Shown: positions 46,161 to 58,435, counted from the first letter of the stretch. The stretch: DNA of 64,000 nucleotides from Incurvaria masculella (GCA_946894095.1 OX335656.1:7641001-7705000), one strand, 5' to 3'. Program-made: numbers and translations. The notes: a model not told the origin generated them from the letters alone.

Positions 46161-46922
46161 ATGGTTTTGGTTCGCCACTCCGGCCACGGCATGGAGACCA
46201 CCTTTTACGAGGAGCAGTACCCGGTCAACGCCCCGGTGGAGCACATAAAGCGCTCCCTCACCCTGGACCTCGACGTAGTGGGTCGGCAGTACGGCAAAAG
46301 GGCGCGGGCCGCTGCGCCCGTGCTATCATCTCCCGACCTACACATGCTGAAGCTTGGCTCGCCAGAGCTCGAGAAGCTCATCATCCAGAACGGCATGGTT
46401 ACGACTGCCACGCCTACCCCGGGCGCGCCCGTGCTGTTCCCCGCCGCGGCGGAACCCACCGAGGAGCAGGAGATGTACGCGCGCGGCTTCGTCGAGGCAC
46501 TCAACGAGCTGCACACAAACGAATCGGGCGCAGGAATCGCCCGAGGCGGCGGAGGCGCCATGTACACGGATCTGGACCGGCTCGAGCGAGCCGAGCGCTA
46601 CCCGTCACCGCTCGTCAAGGACGAGCCCCAAACGGTGCCGAGCGCCTCTTCCTCACCGCGCGCCATGTCGCCCATCGACATGGAGAGCCAGGAGAAGATC
46701 AAGCTGGAGAGGAAGCGACAGCGGAACCGAGTGGCCGCTTCCAAGTGCCGTCGGCGGAAGCTCGAGCGAATCTCGCGGCTAGAAGACAAAGTGAAGCTGC
46801 TCAAGGGCGAGAACTCTGAGTTGGCGACAATGGTGCTCAAGCTGAAGGAGCACGTGTACCGGCTCAAGGAGCAAGTGATGGAACACGTGCACAGTGGCTG
46901 CCAGATCGACGGGCAGTTCTGA
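46161..46922 (+). CDS. Jra: Jun (Jra), AP-1 bZIP transcription factor, single exon
   Basis: 253 residues. The N-terminus contains [11 protein letters not shown] (as METTFYDD in c-Jun) and the JNK-docking delta segment [30 protein letters not shown] holds the two Ser-Pro JNK sites equivalent to Ser63/Ser73, and TTATPTPG the Thr-Pro sites. The C-terminus has the basic region [20 protein letters not shown] and a leucine zipper ([20 protein letters not shown], continuing [14 protein letters not shown]), ending ...CQIDGQF. It binds TRE/CRE DNA as a dimer with Fos/Kayak and is activated by JNK. There is no intron, as in vertebrate JUN. Two starts are possible: 46161, or 46191 at the conserved METTFY; c-Jun also has residues before METTFY, so the first is kept. 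Coding GC content is high. Confidence 0.95.
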   Translation: MVLVRHSGHGMETTFYEEQYPVNAPVEHIKRSLTLDLDVVGRQYGKRARAAAPVLSSPDLHMLKLGSPELEKLIIQNGMVTTATPTPGAPVLFPAAAEPTEEQEMYARGFVEALNELHTNESGAGIARGGGGAMYTDLDRLERAERYPSPLVKDEPQTVPSASSSPRAMSPIDMESQEKIKLERKRQRNRVAASKCRRRKLERISRLEDKVKLLKGENSELATMVLKLKEHVYRLKEQVMEHVHSGCQIDGQF

Positions 46923-48975
46923 GAGCGGCGGATGCATCGCCGGCACATTCCACGCTAGTCGCGTCCGCCATCCTAGTTCTTCCGGACTGGATCGGACGCA
47001 CGATACAAAGCACTTGTGATCTTAATCTAAACCTACCCTAAATCGTAGTGACTGTACATAATAGTAGTGATATGTAGTTTAATTTCGTTACGAATCGTGT
47101 TTGTGTGAAAGGTTATGTGCGAGAAGTTGTGTTAGTAGGTACCGATTTAATCGTGTGGCTAGTTGAAATGGAGACTTTAGTGTGCTTATAGACTGGCAAC
47201 GACATCATAATCTATGAATGTGCCTAATTTATACACCTACATTGGCTTGTGAATTTCATCATTCATACAGATATTGCGTCAAATGCTATATGGGTGTACA
47301 TACATGCATACTATGCATAATATGTATATGCTCGGCCCGCTAGCGAGCCAACGCGTCGCACAATCAAACGCGGTGTGGAGTGTAGGCGGAGAGGCGGTGT
47401 GGCGGAGTGGAAGGGGGCGAGGCGAGGTCACGCCATGTTGCCGCACTTACCAGCACTTCCATGCGCCGACGTTGCCGATTTGACTTATCACTATGCTAAC
47501 TCATTCTCATTGTCTGTTGCCCCTAGCAGTGGAAATGATAAAATAGATATCGTTACCTTTGTATTTCCAACTGGCATCTTCTGTCCTGTGTTTTAAACTC
47601 ATTGTTAATGTCGGCGCCAAGTGGTTGAATTAATGAGCTGAGTAAAATCGAGTTTAATTAATAGAAAAATACTTTAACCTGTTTTGTTTACATAAGTTAG
47701 GGTTTTTTTTCGTTATTGATTCCAATGAATTCATTTAACCACTTTTTAATAACTTGGCGCCGCCCTCCAAATCAAAGCCAAGCCATACCTACCTCCCTAC
47801 CTCGCCTTTTCAATTTATTCTGAGACCAAGTTACCGTCTCCGTGGTCCATATGTTCCGATATACTTAGGAATGTACTCAAATACATACATTTTCGTCTGG
47901 TGCCTACAGAATTAACAAATATCTACCTACGTAGAGGGACCCCAGGGTTCTGGGTTTTTTTTGTCAGTGCCTTTACATAGGTATTTGGAAAGAACGAGAG
48001 AACCATTCGTGCATTTTATCCTAATGACCAGGTAGACAAAGCCGGTCCTAGCACTCCAGCCATTATCTCTTACGTGGGCACGTATACCTCGGTTCGGTAC
48101 CTACTTAAGTGCGTAACTGCTTCGTATAATTTAGTTCACGAATGACAGTAATCGAATGGGAGGGAAATAAAGCGAAAATATAGTTCGATATCGTTGATAA
48201 TGTTTCTATTTTATGTCTCAAACTGACCCGGTGCTCTATGTTACATTAAAAATGACAAATTATTTTATATAAATATGTGAAGGACCGTCCAATCCCATTT
48301 TATAAAAGTGCTTTTGTCCAGTGATTGGAACGGTCCATATGCTGAGAGAATGCTTGATAATGGTTGCATTGAATTATTTTGAAATGCGGAAGTGCTATAG
48401 TGAGCGTCTGATTAGTATGGACTCGTATTTATTAAAGTGGATGGATGATTTGTATTAAAAGGTGATTAGCAATCTCGAGTGCCTAGGCTTTTATAAACTG
48501 AAAACAGTATGTCTTTTATATAAAATAAATACATATGTATTTTTGTTACCATAATCTGTGCTACAGCAGTTATTAGCTTGTAAGTAGAAGATACAATTTG
48601 TAATGAGCTTTATTCGAGTAACCAATCGAAAACTCGTGACATTAAAACTGAATAATGTTGCTCATTTGTATGATTTTCTCCGCAGCCATTGTAATTGGTT
48701 AATAAAAAACTTTTCTAATATTTTGCTAACCATTCAAAAATACTTAATACATAGAACATGTTAACATGTATTTTTAATGTTAAAAAAGTCTTGAATTTAT
48801 TTATTTTCTTATTATTGATCAGAATATCTAAAAAATATGTTTTTAGGATTAGTAATATTATGAAATAACATTATTGTTTTACTGATATCTACCTATTGTA
48901 TAAAGTTATTGATAAGAAAGAGAATAAAGTATAAAATTAATACAATAAATCAATATAAAACACATGTGCTTTTTC
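46923..48975 (+). other. Presumed Jun 3' UTR
   Basis: About 2 kb with no genes, AU-rich towards the end with several ATTTA motifs (for example near 48797). AATAAA occurs at 48922-48927 and again at about 48945; either could be the poly(A) signal. Length and AU-richness fit an unstable immediate-early transcript. A 73-codon frame at 47375-47596 is taken as chance. The true end is inferred. Confidence 0.45.
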
Positions 48976-49372
48976 TTCATTCCATTTTATTTCGACTGAT
49001 AAATTGAAACTGTTATTAAAAAAAAAACTTGTGAAATCTTAATGGAACATCTGGATAAACATTGATTTTATGAATATTTACATAGGTACCCATTTCTCTT
49101 CGATAGTTAATTTAATTTAATCTATTAAAGTTACTCACTAAGGTTTACTTACTCAGTAAAGAAGAAACCGCAAGTAAACTTCACTGATTTTTTTACATAT
49201 TTTTTCCATCCACAATAATGAAATAGCTACAAACTTGCTACATCCAAACAATTCTTTGGTAGAACAGTTTGAACAAAAGAAACTGCGACCCGTATTATAA
49301 ATAGATTACAAAGGATTTTTCTGCAGTTACATATTTAATGTCGTTATACCAGAAAGGAGACAAATTGAGTCC

Positions 49373-50804
49373 TTAAGGCGCTAGGACTAGCTAACTACTC
49401 GCGCCATACAAATGCACTTTTTAACAAATGTAATAATATGTAGTGAAACGCTTCAGCAAATCCAAATAGAACTCCAGACTGATAATGGATTGTTAATATT
49501 TTTTTATTCCATCATTTATTTAAATAATAATAAAAATAAAAAAAGTTGATTTTTCTCATTAGAAATCTGAAAGTCATTCGATTTCTAGATATAAGCAAAA
49601 ACAGCATATATGCATAAACAAAAAATTCCATTTGCTTTTAGATTTCTACATTTAGTCAAAAAAGTTCGGAAATGGACACCGTTTCCGCAATGTATTTTGT
49701 ATAGAAAAAGGAAACATACATTAACGAAAATCATTCGATTCCTAGACAAGGAATCATATATTGTAAGGATGACACTTATAATCGTCAGACTTAGTTAGTT
49801 TACTTGGGGTGCCTCGTCTAACTTTGCGATTTGGCTAGTACCAGGCCCTTAAGGCGCTAGGACTAGCCAACTACTCGCGCCATACAAATGCACTTTTTAA
49901 CAAATGTAATAATATGTAGTGAAACGCTTCAGCAAATCCAAATAGAACTCCAGACTGATAATGGATTGTTAATATTTTTTTATTCCATCATTTATTTAAA
50001 TAATAATAAAAATAAAAAAAGTTGATTTTTCTCATTAGAAATCTGAAAGTCATTCGATTTCTAGATATAAGCAAAAACAGCATATATGCATAAACAAAAA
50101 ATTCCATTTGCTTTTAGATTTCTACATTTAGTCAAAAAAGTTCGGAAATGGACACCGTTTCCGCAATGTATTTTGTATAGAAAAAGGAAACATACATTAA
50201 CGAAAATCATTCGATTCCTAGACAAGGAATCATATATTGTAAGGATGACACTTATAATCGTCAGACTTAGTTAGTTTACTTGGGGTGCCTCGTCTAACTT
50301 TGCGATTTGGCTAGTACCAGGCCCTTAAGGCGCTAGGACTAGCCAACTACTCGCGCCATACAAATGCACTTTTTAACAAATGTAATAATATGTAGTGAAA
50401 CGCTTCAGCAAATCCAAATAGAACTCCAGACTGATAATGGATTGTTAATATTTTTTTATTCCATCATTTATTTAAATAATAATAAAAATTAAAAAAGTTG
50501 ATTTTTCTCATTAGAAATCTGAAAGTCATTCAATTTCTAGATATAAGCAAAAACAGCATATATGCATAAACAAAAAATTCCATTTGCTTTTAGATTTCTA
50601 CATTTAGTCAAAAAAGTTCGGAAATGGACACCGTTTCCGCAATGTATTTTGTATAGAAAAAGGAAACATACATTAACGAAAATCATTCGATTCCTAGACA
50701 AGGAATCATATATTGTAAGGATGACACTTATAATCGTCAGACTTAGTTAGTTTACTTGGGGTGCCTCGTCTAACTTTGCGATTTGGCTAGTACCAGGCCC
50801 TTAA
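49373..50804. mobile_element. Tandem trimer of TTAA MITE family B
   Basis: Three copies, 49377-49848, 49853-50324 and 50329-50800, each 472 bp, separated and flanked by single TTAA tetramers (49373, 49849, 50325, 50801). The period is exactly 476 bases. Copies differ from each other and from B1 at 32243 at only a few positions. Each holds the same 62-codon frame, which also exists in B1 and is not convincing as a protein. Confidence 0.92.
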
Positions 50805-51071
50805 CTTGAGAATCATTTCAAGTTCCAGCGTAACGAGATATTATTTTAGCATATGTAGGTAAAGTACTGGGACTTTTACAAAAAATAGGCAAAATTCGAT
50901 TTTTGAACAAAATATATATAATTCCTAGAACTTTCAATTGTTTTTAGACCTCGTTTTAGGGTTTTAGGCAACGAGAGTTTGTTGGCCTCGCTCGGCTCAA
51001 ACTTAGAAAGGGTTGTACAAAATTATACGCAATTTGTTTCGTCGAGCTAGTCTGAGTGTATACTTTGAAAT
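50805..51071. other. Spacer between the MITE trimer and the 5-kb transposon
   Basis: No feature seen. 'agggttgt' about 62 bases outside the left inverted repeat is mirrored about 61 bases outside the right one, which may be coincidence or may mean the true element ends lie further out. Confidence 0.4.
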
Positions 51072-51640
51072 AATTGGACAGAGTTATGCAAAAACGATCC
51101 AGTCCACAGAAACCTAGTTTTGAGATATAGAGGTTTGAAGTTCAACTGGGAAAAAAAAAATGTAGTACAGAAATATTCCACCAAAGTGTCGTTGCATGTT
51201 AGAGATGAATTTTTAAACTATTTATGTAGTTATTAATCCTAACTAAAAATAAACTGTATGAGGGTGAAATTTAAGGGTAAAGAGGGTTGGATCGCTTCTG
51301 TTAAAATATCACCTACATATAAAGCTGTATTGCAGAAATGATTCAAACTACACAAAATAAAACAATTTTTTTTTTCATGGACTATTGTTTATGATTCAGA
51401 CACAATTAATGCTTGCACATTAAAATAAAAACCTACAATATTAAATTGGATCACAAAACTGTTGCTCAGTTAAGTCACATACTTGCTAAAGTTATTAATT
51501 TGGAAAACTGAAAAAATTTGTTTGTGTGAATGGAAACTGAAAATATTGTAACATATTACTTATTTAAATCAACCTTTTAATAACAACATTAAACTTATTT
51601 AACTAAATTGATAATCAGGATCTTATTGTTTGTTTAAAAA

Positions 51641-54600
51641 CTATTCATCTGGGACTGGAATGAAGGAATCTTCAACTTCTTCTACTTCGAAATCTGGGAT
51701 ACCTCCGAATCCATCTAAATCGTCTACTATGTTATTATTGCCCTTTAATTTTTTATAAAAATCAAGGCAATCTTTCGGTATAAGGTGGTATACCGATTTT
51801 AGGTCCTTCAATTTCGCAGGAGCAATGTCTTTACCATCAGGCCAAAGAAGTTTGAGCTTGTCTCTTTTTGGGTCAAAGACTGCAGGCCTTCCTCTAGCTG
51901 GACATTTCTTTACATCAACTTCAACAAATTCTTCGTTGAATGATTTTCGCATAAATATAGATCCCGGAGATTGCTTTCTGAGGCATATTTCTTTTGTTTG
52001 CAGCCAACTTATTTTGTTTTTATTTTTGTCGTGTTTTCTGTTTGTAATCATGTTTTCTAAACATTCGGATGAAAAGAAGTCATTTTTTGTCATTTTTACA
52101 ACCACATTTGGATTTTTTTTCTTGCAGTATTTCATAACATTAACATACTGATCGACGGTGTAAATCCTCTCATGCATTTTTAGTTCTGTTTCCACTTTTG
52201 AAAAATCTGTGTCATTAGGCAAAAAAGAATGCCCGGACTCCAAGAACTTATGATTGATTTCTAGGAGAGTTGGGTGAACATTAAGCACGCTTATTAACAT
52301 TAATGTTAATTTAATATTTCTGTTTTGACCTCCACATGTATCACTCCATAGAGTCAAATATTTTACATCTTTTTTTAAATATGTCTCTATGTGTTTGATC
52401 AAACACGATCCGACTTCTTGGGCTCCCCTGCCTGCCTCCCCTTCAGCCCACACGTAGAAGTATCCTTTGTCATTTGAACCTGCGTGTATTCCACTGTTGT
52501 ATAGCCACAGTTGACGTTTGTAAAATATTATGTTACTAGGTATGCGCGGCAGAGGAAGAGTCTTCTCCAGGTCAAAAGTTAGACATTCAAAATTTACATC
52601 TCTTTGGGCTCTTTCTAAGTCACTGTTCATCATTTTTCGTGCATTCTCAGCAAATTCTTGGTGCTTGCTGTGTAGAATTTTTATTTTTTCAGCTTCTTCT
52701 GGAGTTGCATTTTTTTCAGCAATAGTGAAAGCATCACATTTATTACAAGTGTCTTTTTTAATTTTTTTTGTTCGTAGATTAAATTTGCCCAAAAATATTT
52801 TTTTGTAAACTGAAAACGAAACACATTTATAATTTTCTCCAAGCTTAGAATGTATTTCCTTTTCATAAAGATAGTACATTTTCCTTACGGTCATTCCCGT
52901 TTTCAAATACAAGGCATTCGTGTTTTCTCTACTATAGTGAGACTCGTATTTTGGTAAACTCTTTATGTGTTCTGTAACCAGTTTAATGTCGTTTTCACTC
53001 GTTTTATTCCAACCACCTTGAGACTCTCCTCGCTTGTCTTTAAGTAATTCTTCTCCAGAACGCATTTTATTGAGACTTGAGGTTATTTTTTGAGGATTTG
53101 TTTGGAGAGTCCCAACAAACATTTGCCTACAGACATTGACACCGCTTAAACTATATGTTCTGGAATACTCCTTTTTTTTACGACCTGTTCCAGATGATGT
53201 TGTGTATGAACGTTTTTTTGGATTTTCTCTAACACATGCAGCAATGTATAAAATTTGGCCATTATAGGATCCCACTCCATTATACTTTTTGAACTCCATC
53301 TCCCTTTTTTCAACTGAAACTCGTTCCCTACATTTACTGGAACATTTGCAATCAAAATCGATGAATTGTTTAGCCTCGATTTTTCTTTTCTTACTATTTG
53401 TGTATGGCAGATTTGAGTATTTCCTTTTTTTCATTTCCTTGCGGTCATATTGACCAAGTCTTCTTTTTCTTCCTTTTTTAGGTCTTCCTTCACTGATCGA
53501 ATCACCTGTCGATTCATTATCTCGAATCGAAGCAGGTGTTATGTCAGAAAAATTTATTGTATCGGGCATGTTTTCATTTTCGTAATTTTGATCAATTTCT
53601 GCATTAAGATTAACATTAGTTGTTTGGTCATTGTTGGACGACAAGATCAATGGTTTTGAAGGTGGGTCTTCTTGGTCTGTTCTGCTTGTGCAATATGGCG
53701 ACATGTTTTCGCATGATAGTGGATAAGACACGACATGTGGAGAGTTGATAACTTTTAAAGCTACGTTTTCCCCTTCTGTTCTCTCGTCTTGGTGATTTCC
53801 TAAAATAATATTACCAGTCGGATCTCCATTACTGGAAGATTTTAGCAGAATAAACGGAGAATTAGAAATTGACATTGGCAAAAGTGGATCATTCAGTAAA
53901 GCAGAGGTTTCACAGGAATTTTTACAGGGTGGTTCTTTGCATAAACATTGCGCATTTGCTTCACAACAATGAAATAACTTTGAAAGTGTTTCCTCCACTT
54001 CCTGGCTTGGGATATTTTCTGCAACAATTTTATCAGCTGCTTGTGGAAATTCGGCGGGCGGAAGCAAACGTATCATAGTGTTATTGAGTGCAACCTGAAA
54101 AATTAAATAAAGAATGAAAAATTAAATAATCTGACTAAATAAATTAATTAAAATTCAAACATCCTAGGTATTAAAAATAAGTCTAGGACTGACTTTAAGA
54201 TGCCCGCATGTCGAGCCGTGTGAAAGTTTATATGCATAATCAACTTATTATAAATAGGCAAGTGGTTACATCTTTTGTAAGATTTCCATCAATCGAATTG
54301 CAAGAGCTCGATGAGTATGTCTGTTCAAAGTTGGGATCCTTTAGACTGTCGTCATCAGAAAAATCAACCTCGGAGTCATCTTCCAACAGCCTCATCATTT
54401 TTCTAGTTTCTGGTGTCATTGGTGGTAACGGTGATTCACAGTAGACATCTGCAACACATACAGAACATTGAATGAGTTGATTACTTCATATTTTGTACTT
54501 ACATCACAAAATATTTACAAACAAACATATGCTCTATTAACCAATTATTTTATTTATTTAATTATTTATTTATTAAAGAAACATTTAAGATAATATTAAC

Positions 54601-55316
54601 CTTTTCCATCGTCTTTAGACGTATTTGCTTGTGGCATGATTATTTCCATCGACACGAGCGGTACAGGATATTTATCACATGCTTTATTAATTTCGTTTGT
54701 GGCCGTGGCGTCTTTCAGACGCTCCATAATTTTTCGACTTCTGTCCTGTCCAAAGAATTTTCTCTTTGACGCTGCAAAAAAAAAATTGTTAGTAAGGATT
54801 GGATAGAGAGACTCGAATAAAATACTTTTTAATTCTTAGATTTAATTTTTTTTTTTTGTTTTTTATTTTACAGAGGCAAAATGTCATCATGAAACGTTCA
54901 CACTGTGAGCGTAGTGTGCGCTCCGTATCAATAGCCCAGAATAAATTATTTAAAAAATATATCATCACGGGTACCATTTATGGCTCTCGAGCACCGATAT
55001 ACGGTCCCAGGGTACCTAGCGATTGAATCAACCTCGATTCGCCCAATTATGTTTTTAGGCACGCAGAATGAATTTTAAATAGACATTCTATAATATCTTT
55101 TGAAAATATTTAATACGTCTAATCCGCGTACATTTTATGGTCTGTAACGAACGGATAAGAATAGCACCCTATCTATTCCTTTTTTTTAATCAAAGATTTA
55201 ATTTTATGTGTTGGTTTTAAAAAGAGTAGCAGTCTGCACTTACTTTTATCATGTGCCATCTTATCCACATTGCGACTTTGAAGCCCCCTGGCTGCCAATA
55301 TCTTTGTCCGCTTCAT
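51641..55316 (-). CDS. Transposase-like protein, four exons, 958 residues, family unassigned
   Basis: Exons, in gene order: 55244-55316, 54601-54771, 54270-54448, 51641-54094. All three junctions are GT-AG and in phase (A|CG gives Thr, G|AT gives Asp, then phase 0). The N-terminus is acidic (EDDSEVDFSDDDSLKDPNFE). Two basic clusters follow at about 344-367 (RPKKGRKRRLG, MKKRKY) and 375-383 (SKKRKIEAK). Cysteines cluster at about 389-396 (CKCSSKC) and 591-594 (CNKC, with His nearby). An RNase-H-like core is suggested by Asp649 (FDLEKTLPLP), Asp726 (LWSDTCGGQNRN) and the SGHSFLPNDTDFSKVE segment (His763, Asp769, Asp771, Glu776). This CGGQN signature is one I associate with uncharacterised, transposon-borne insect proteins (DUF7869-like); the link is from memory. 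No stops or shifts, so possibly active. The family could instead relate to KDZ or Sola groups. Confidence 0.8.
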
Positions 55317-55659
55317 AATACTTCACACCATGATGTTATAGTTTTTCACAACAATTAACTCGACAGATACCCAATACGAAATAAAAAAGCATAAGGAACA
55401 AAAAGTTATTTGACAACAGCTGACACCTGACACTCCGGTAAGTATTTTACTTTGCAATATATTTGGGGCAGGCAAAGGCCATACAACCATAACATATATT
55501 AAAATATTGGAAACAAATAAGTGGATCTATGAAATAATGTTTTTTATGTTTAAACGTGACGTATTTTAAAATAAATCTTGTTATACTAGAAAATATAAAC
55601 ATTGAAACATTTCTGAAATGTATTGGTATTATGAGCAAGGGCTATTATTAATTCTACTA

Positions 55660-56000
55660 AAATGTTCCAAAATACTTGAATCATTTCTGCAAGTTAGCAT
55701 GGTTCGCATTCATTCAAAATTTCTAACCACTATAATGTTCCAAGCTACTTGGATCATTTCTGCAAACAAATAAAACATCGCAACAGGTCGCCGTTGGAAA
55801 TTCAAGAACGTTCCAAGTAGCTTGGATAACATTTGCAAACTATTTTGTTGGAAACTAGTCATCATAGTTAATGTTCAGAAATGATTCAAGTATCATGAAT
55901 CAATTTTGTGTTTATAAAAACAGCCAAAATGCAATGTGTGTTGGATAAACACCTTAGTATTATGGCCTACCGTAGGAAAGTCATTTGGATCATTTTTGCT
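55660..56000. repeat. Subterminal repeat cluster of the 5-kb transposon
   Basis: Imperfect copies of one motif at about 55662 ('atacttgaatcatttctgca'), 55738 ('ctacttggatcatttctgca'), 55813 ('agtagcttggataacatttg'), 55876 ('cagaaatgattcaagtatca') and 55984 ('ttggatcatttttgc'). Left-end relatives are at 51284 ('ttggatcgcttctg') and 51334 ('gcagaaatgattcaa'). Two copies contain CCAAGCTACTTGG or its complement. Likely transposase-binding sites. Confidence 0.65.
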
Positions 56001-56439
56001 AATGAAAATATGACCTCACAGGTATATTTTTCCATCATTATGTACATTTTTGACTTGTTGTGGGTTGGATCGTTTTTGCATAACTCTGTCCAATTGTAGT
56101 GCCAAACATGTTTTGAACCATTTTCGACTTGGCTTGTTTTCTAAAATAACAACCCTTATAAAAACCTATATTTCCTTTGTTGGATGCGGATGCTTCCGGC
56201 TTTGGATTGGAGAAGAACTAAGGTTTAACACAATAATAAATTAAAAATCTAGAAAGAAGGCTTGTCTAGTTGTGTTTGAAGGACATGTCTCCTCTGTCCC
56301 ACTAACAAATATAATATGAGGCGAATTGTTTATCAGGGTGGTGGTTACCATGGTAATTTTAGTCGCCGGATAAACTGGTAAGTGAGAGAGTGAGAGTAAG
56401 TGGTAAGAAAACTCCCTCCTGAGGTGCAGAATCGACCAC

Positions 56440-57000
56440 TGCTACATCGAAGTACCTACTTCGAAACCTGTATCGCTCCGCGACGATGGCTGTGCTGCTC
56501 CATGAAAATACCCAACCCATCCCTCTTGGTAAATGCGTAAGACAGGGGGATGTGATCTCACCCAAGCTCTTCACCAACTGGGACAACATGAGATTTCCTC
56601 AGTCATCTTAGCTTCGCCGATGACATTGTTCTTCTGTCAAATTCCCGTATCAGACCATGCCGGAAGACCTTTATAAAACATCGATAAAGATAGGTTTGAA
56701 GATGAACCGGGACAAAACCAAGGCAAAGAATATAAAATAAATACTGCGACCGAGGTTATGACGGTAGGACGGACACATGGAGCAGTGATCGAACAGGTTG
56801 GAGGTAGGTAGGTACGTATATCTCGGTCAAATTCTGCGGCTTGGTAGACAAGGTCTGACTAAGGAGGTCGAGAGACGAATTCAATCATTCTTTTATACTC
56901 GGATCGAAGCAAGTTTTATTTCAATGAATCGAGGGATTTTTTTTCAGAAGACCTCTACCGACCATATCACAATCTTGGCATGATACGTGTAAAATGACAT
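56440..57000 (+). mobile_element. RTE-like LINE fragment
   Basis: Plus-strand pieces: RQGDVISPKLFT, 'FADDIVLLSNSR' (YADD-type motif as FADD), GLKMNRDKTK and RYVYLGQILRLGRQ. Frame shifts between pieces; dead. Confidence 0.75.
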
Positions 57001-57499
57001 GTATTGTACTGATAAGTACTAATCCGTTACCCCGTAAAGCACCGTAGTGCTTAGACTGCTTAGTGCTTCTTTCATCCTTTTATCATACCCATAACCAAAG
57101 GCCATAGTTGGCTAGTAAGTATGTACTTAGTCTTATCTGTCGTGGCCGCCTTTGCTAACATTGTTTACTTGACTCTTCTCTTATCTCGCAAAGACGTGAA
57201 GTCTCTCCCGCCCCCCGCCCGCCCGCCATCGCTGATTGGTAATGTTAACAAAAACACGTTTTCGCTTTTAGCAGCTTCACAACCACACCTTTGTAACTTC
57301 TAGTAGGTTCACTCGCGCTAGAAACTGTTGAATCTTTTCGAAAATTTATATTGTTTCTCCCCCCATAAGGTTTTAAATAAAATTTAGTCATCTCAGATTT
57401 AAAAATGTATCCCATTTTCGTAAATCAACTTCCTTACAATTCTCAACAATTATACCGATTTTAGACTTGTTTACAACATTTTAGTGCGAAAGTGGTTTT

Positions 57500-57650
57500 C
57501 GCAGCCCCACTGAAAATTTCAATGCCCATGGGCGTCGTCGGGCAACTCAATAGGTCCTTCAAACATGGTGTGAAGTGAAGAAGCACCCTCGGAAGCACCT
57601 GGCCGACCGGAATGGTTTTCGCAGTCCCCTAGATCTAAGACCGGTGTTTC
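57500..57650 (+). mobile_element. LINE 3' end fragment
   Basis: 'atgcccatgggcgtcgtcgg', 'catggtgtgaagtgaagaag' and 'ggccgaccggaatggttttc'. A partial second copy ('tgcccatgggcgtcgtcggg') is at 58140-58190. Same family as 4220, 12170 and (complement) 27900. Confidence 0.6.
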
Positions 57651-57698
57651 CCAAGACATAACCAAAACCAAATTGGACATATCAGGTCCGGGCGTTTT

Positions 57699-58026
57699 TT
57701 AGGGTTCCGTACCCAAAGGGTGAAAACGGAACCCTATTACTAAGCCTCCGCTGTCCGTCCGTCCGTCCGTCCGTCCGTCCGTCCGTCCGTCCGTCCGTCC
57801 GTCCGTCCGTCTGTCACAGGGCTGTATCTCGTGAACCGTAATAGGTAGGCAGCTGAAAATTTCACAGAGTGTGTATTTATTTTGCCGCTATAACAACAAA
57901 TAGGTAAGATAAAAAAATAATAAAAAACAAGGGGGGGCATACAAAAAACGTGATTTTTTTGTTTTAAATCTTGTACGATGGTACGGAACCCTTCGTGTGC
58001 GAGTCCGACTCGCACTTGGCCGGTTT
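57699..58026. mobile_element. Lepidopteran dispersed element with (GTCC)n
   Basis: Starts 'agggttccgtacccaaaggg', has about 14 units of GTCC at 57753-57810, then 'tgtcacagggctgtatctcg' and ends 'gactcgcacttggccggttt'. Reverse orientation of 14371-14601. Confidence 0.85.
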
Positions 58027-58309
58027 TTTAGTGGTCGCATGATAGGTCTACGACCAATTTGGACATGACAGGTAGGTAGATAGGTCGAGGCGTTTTGCAT
58101 GATAAGTCTACGACCAGTGTTTCCCAAGATATAACTGAAAGTTTGAATGCCCATGGGCGTCGTCGGGCACCTCAACAGGTCCTGGCGAATGCCAAAAATT
58201 ATAATAAATTGCACGTATCTCAAACGATGACGAGGCACGATGCAGCGTACGCCGTTTATAAATATAGCAATTTATGAATAAAAACGTTTAGATATAAAAT
58301 AATATATGC

Positions 58310-58435
58310 CTATGTTAGACAAGAATAATGCATTTTTTTTAATCGGTTCAGTAGTTTAAAAGATTACCCTGTACAAACAAACAAAAAAACAAAAATTACC
58401 TCTTTATACATATAATAGTGTAGATGTACATAAAC
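58310..58435 (+). mobile_element. LINE 3' tail fragment
   Basis: 'aatcggttcagtagtttaaa', 'gtacaaacaaacaaaaaaac' and 'tatacatataatagtgtaga' form a 3' tail typical of lepidopteran RTE-type LINEs and the SINEs they mobilise. Confidence 0.55.

Larger units (their letters stand above)
51072..56095 (-). mobile_element. Intact-looking 5-kb DNA transposon
   Basis: The 30 bases at 51072-51101 (starting aattggacagagttatgc, ending aacgatcca) are perfectly complemented at 56066-56095. Between them lies one complete spliced gene on the minus strand and, near both ends, several copies of a motif resembling GCARAAAYGATCCAA. The outermost four bases of each repeat are AATT, which could be a palindromic 4-bp target duplication with 26-bp termini; this is not proven from one copy. 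Confidence 0.75.

Noticed and set aside
46136..46819. 227-codon frame overlapping Jun in another phase
   Set aside because: A composition shadow of the GC-rich Jun coding sequence; no recognisable domain.
49610..50750. Repeated 62-codon frame in every family B MITE copy, considered as a conserved small protein
   Set aside because: The copies are nearly identical DNA, so shared frames carry no evidence of selection, and the element is otherwise non-coding.
49373..50804. Array of equal-length repeats considered as satellite or CRISPR-like
   Set aside because: Only three 476-bp units with TTAA junctions and an identical single copy elsewhere; this is a MITE array in a eukaryote.
51641..54076. 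Treating the long frame alone as an intronless 811-residue gene
   Set aside because: Three upstream exons splice in phase to it with good GT-AG sites and coding-like sequence, giving 958 residues.
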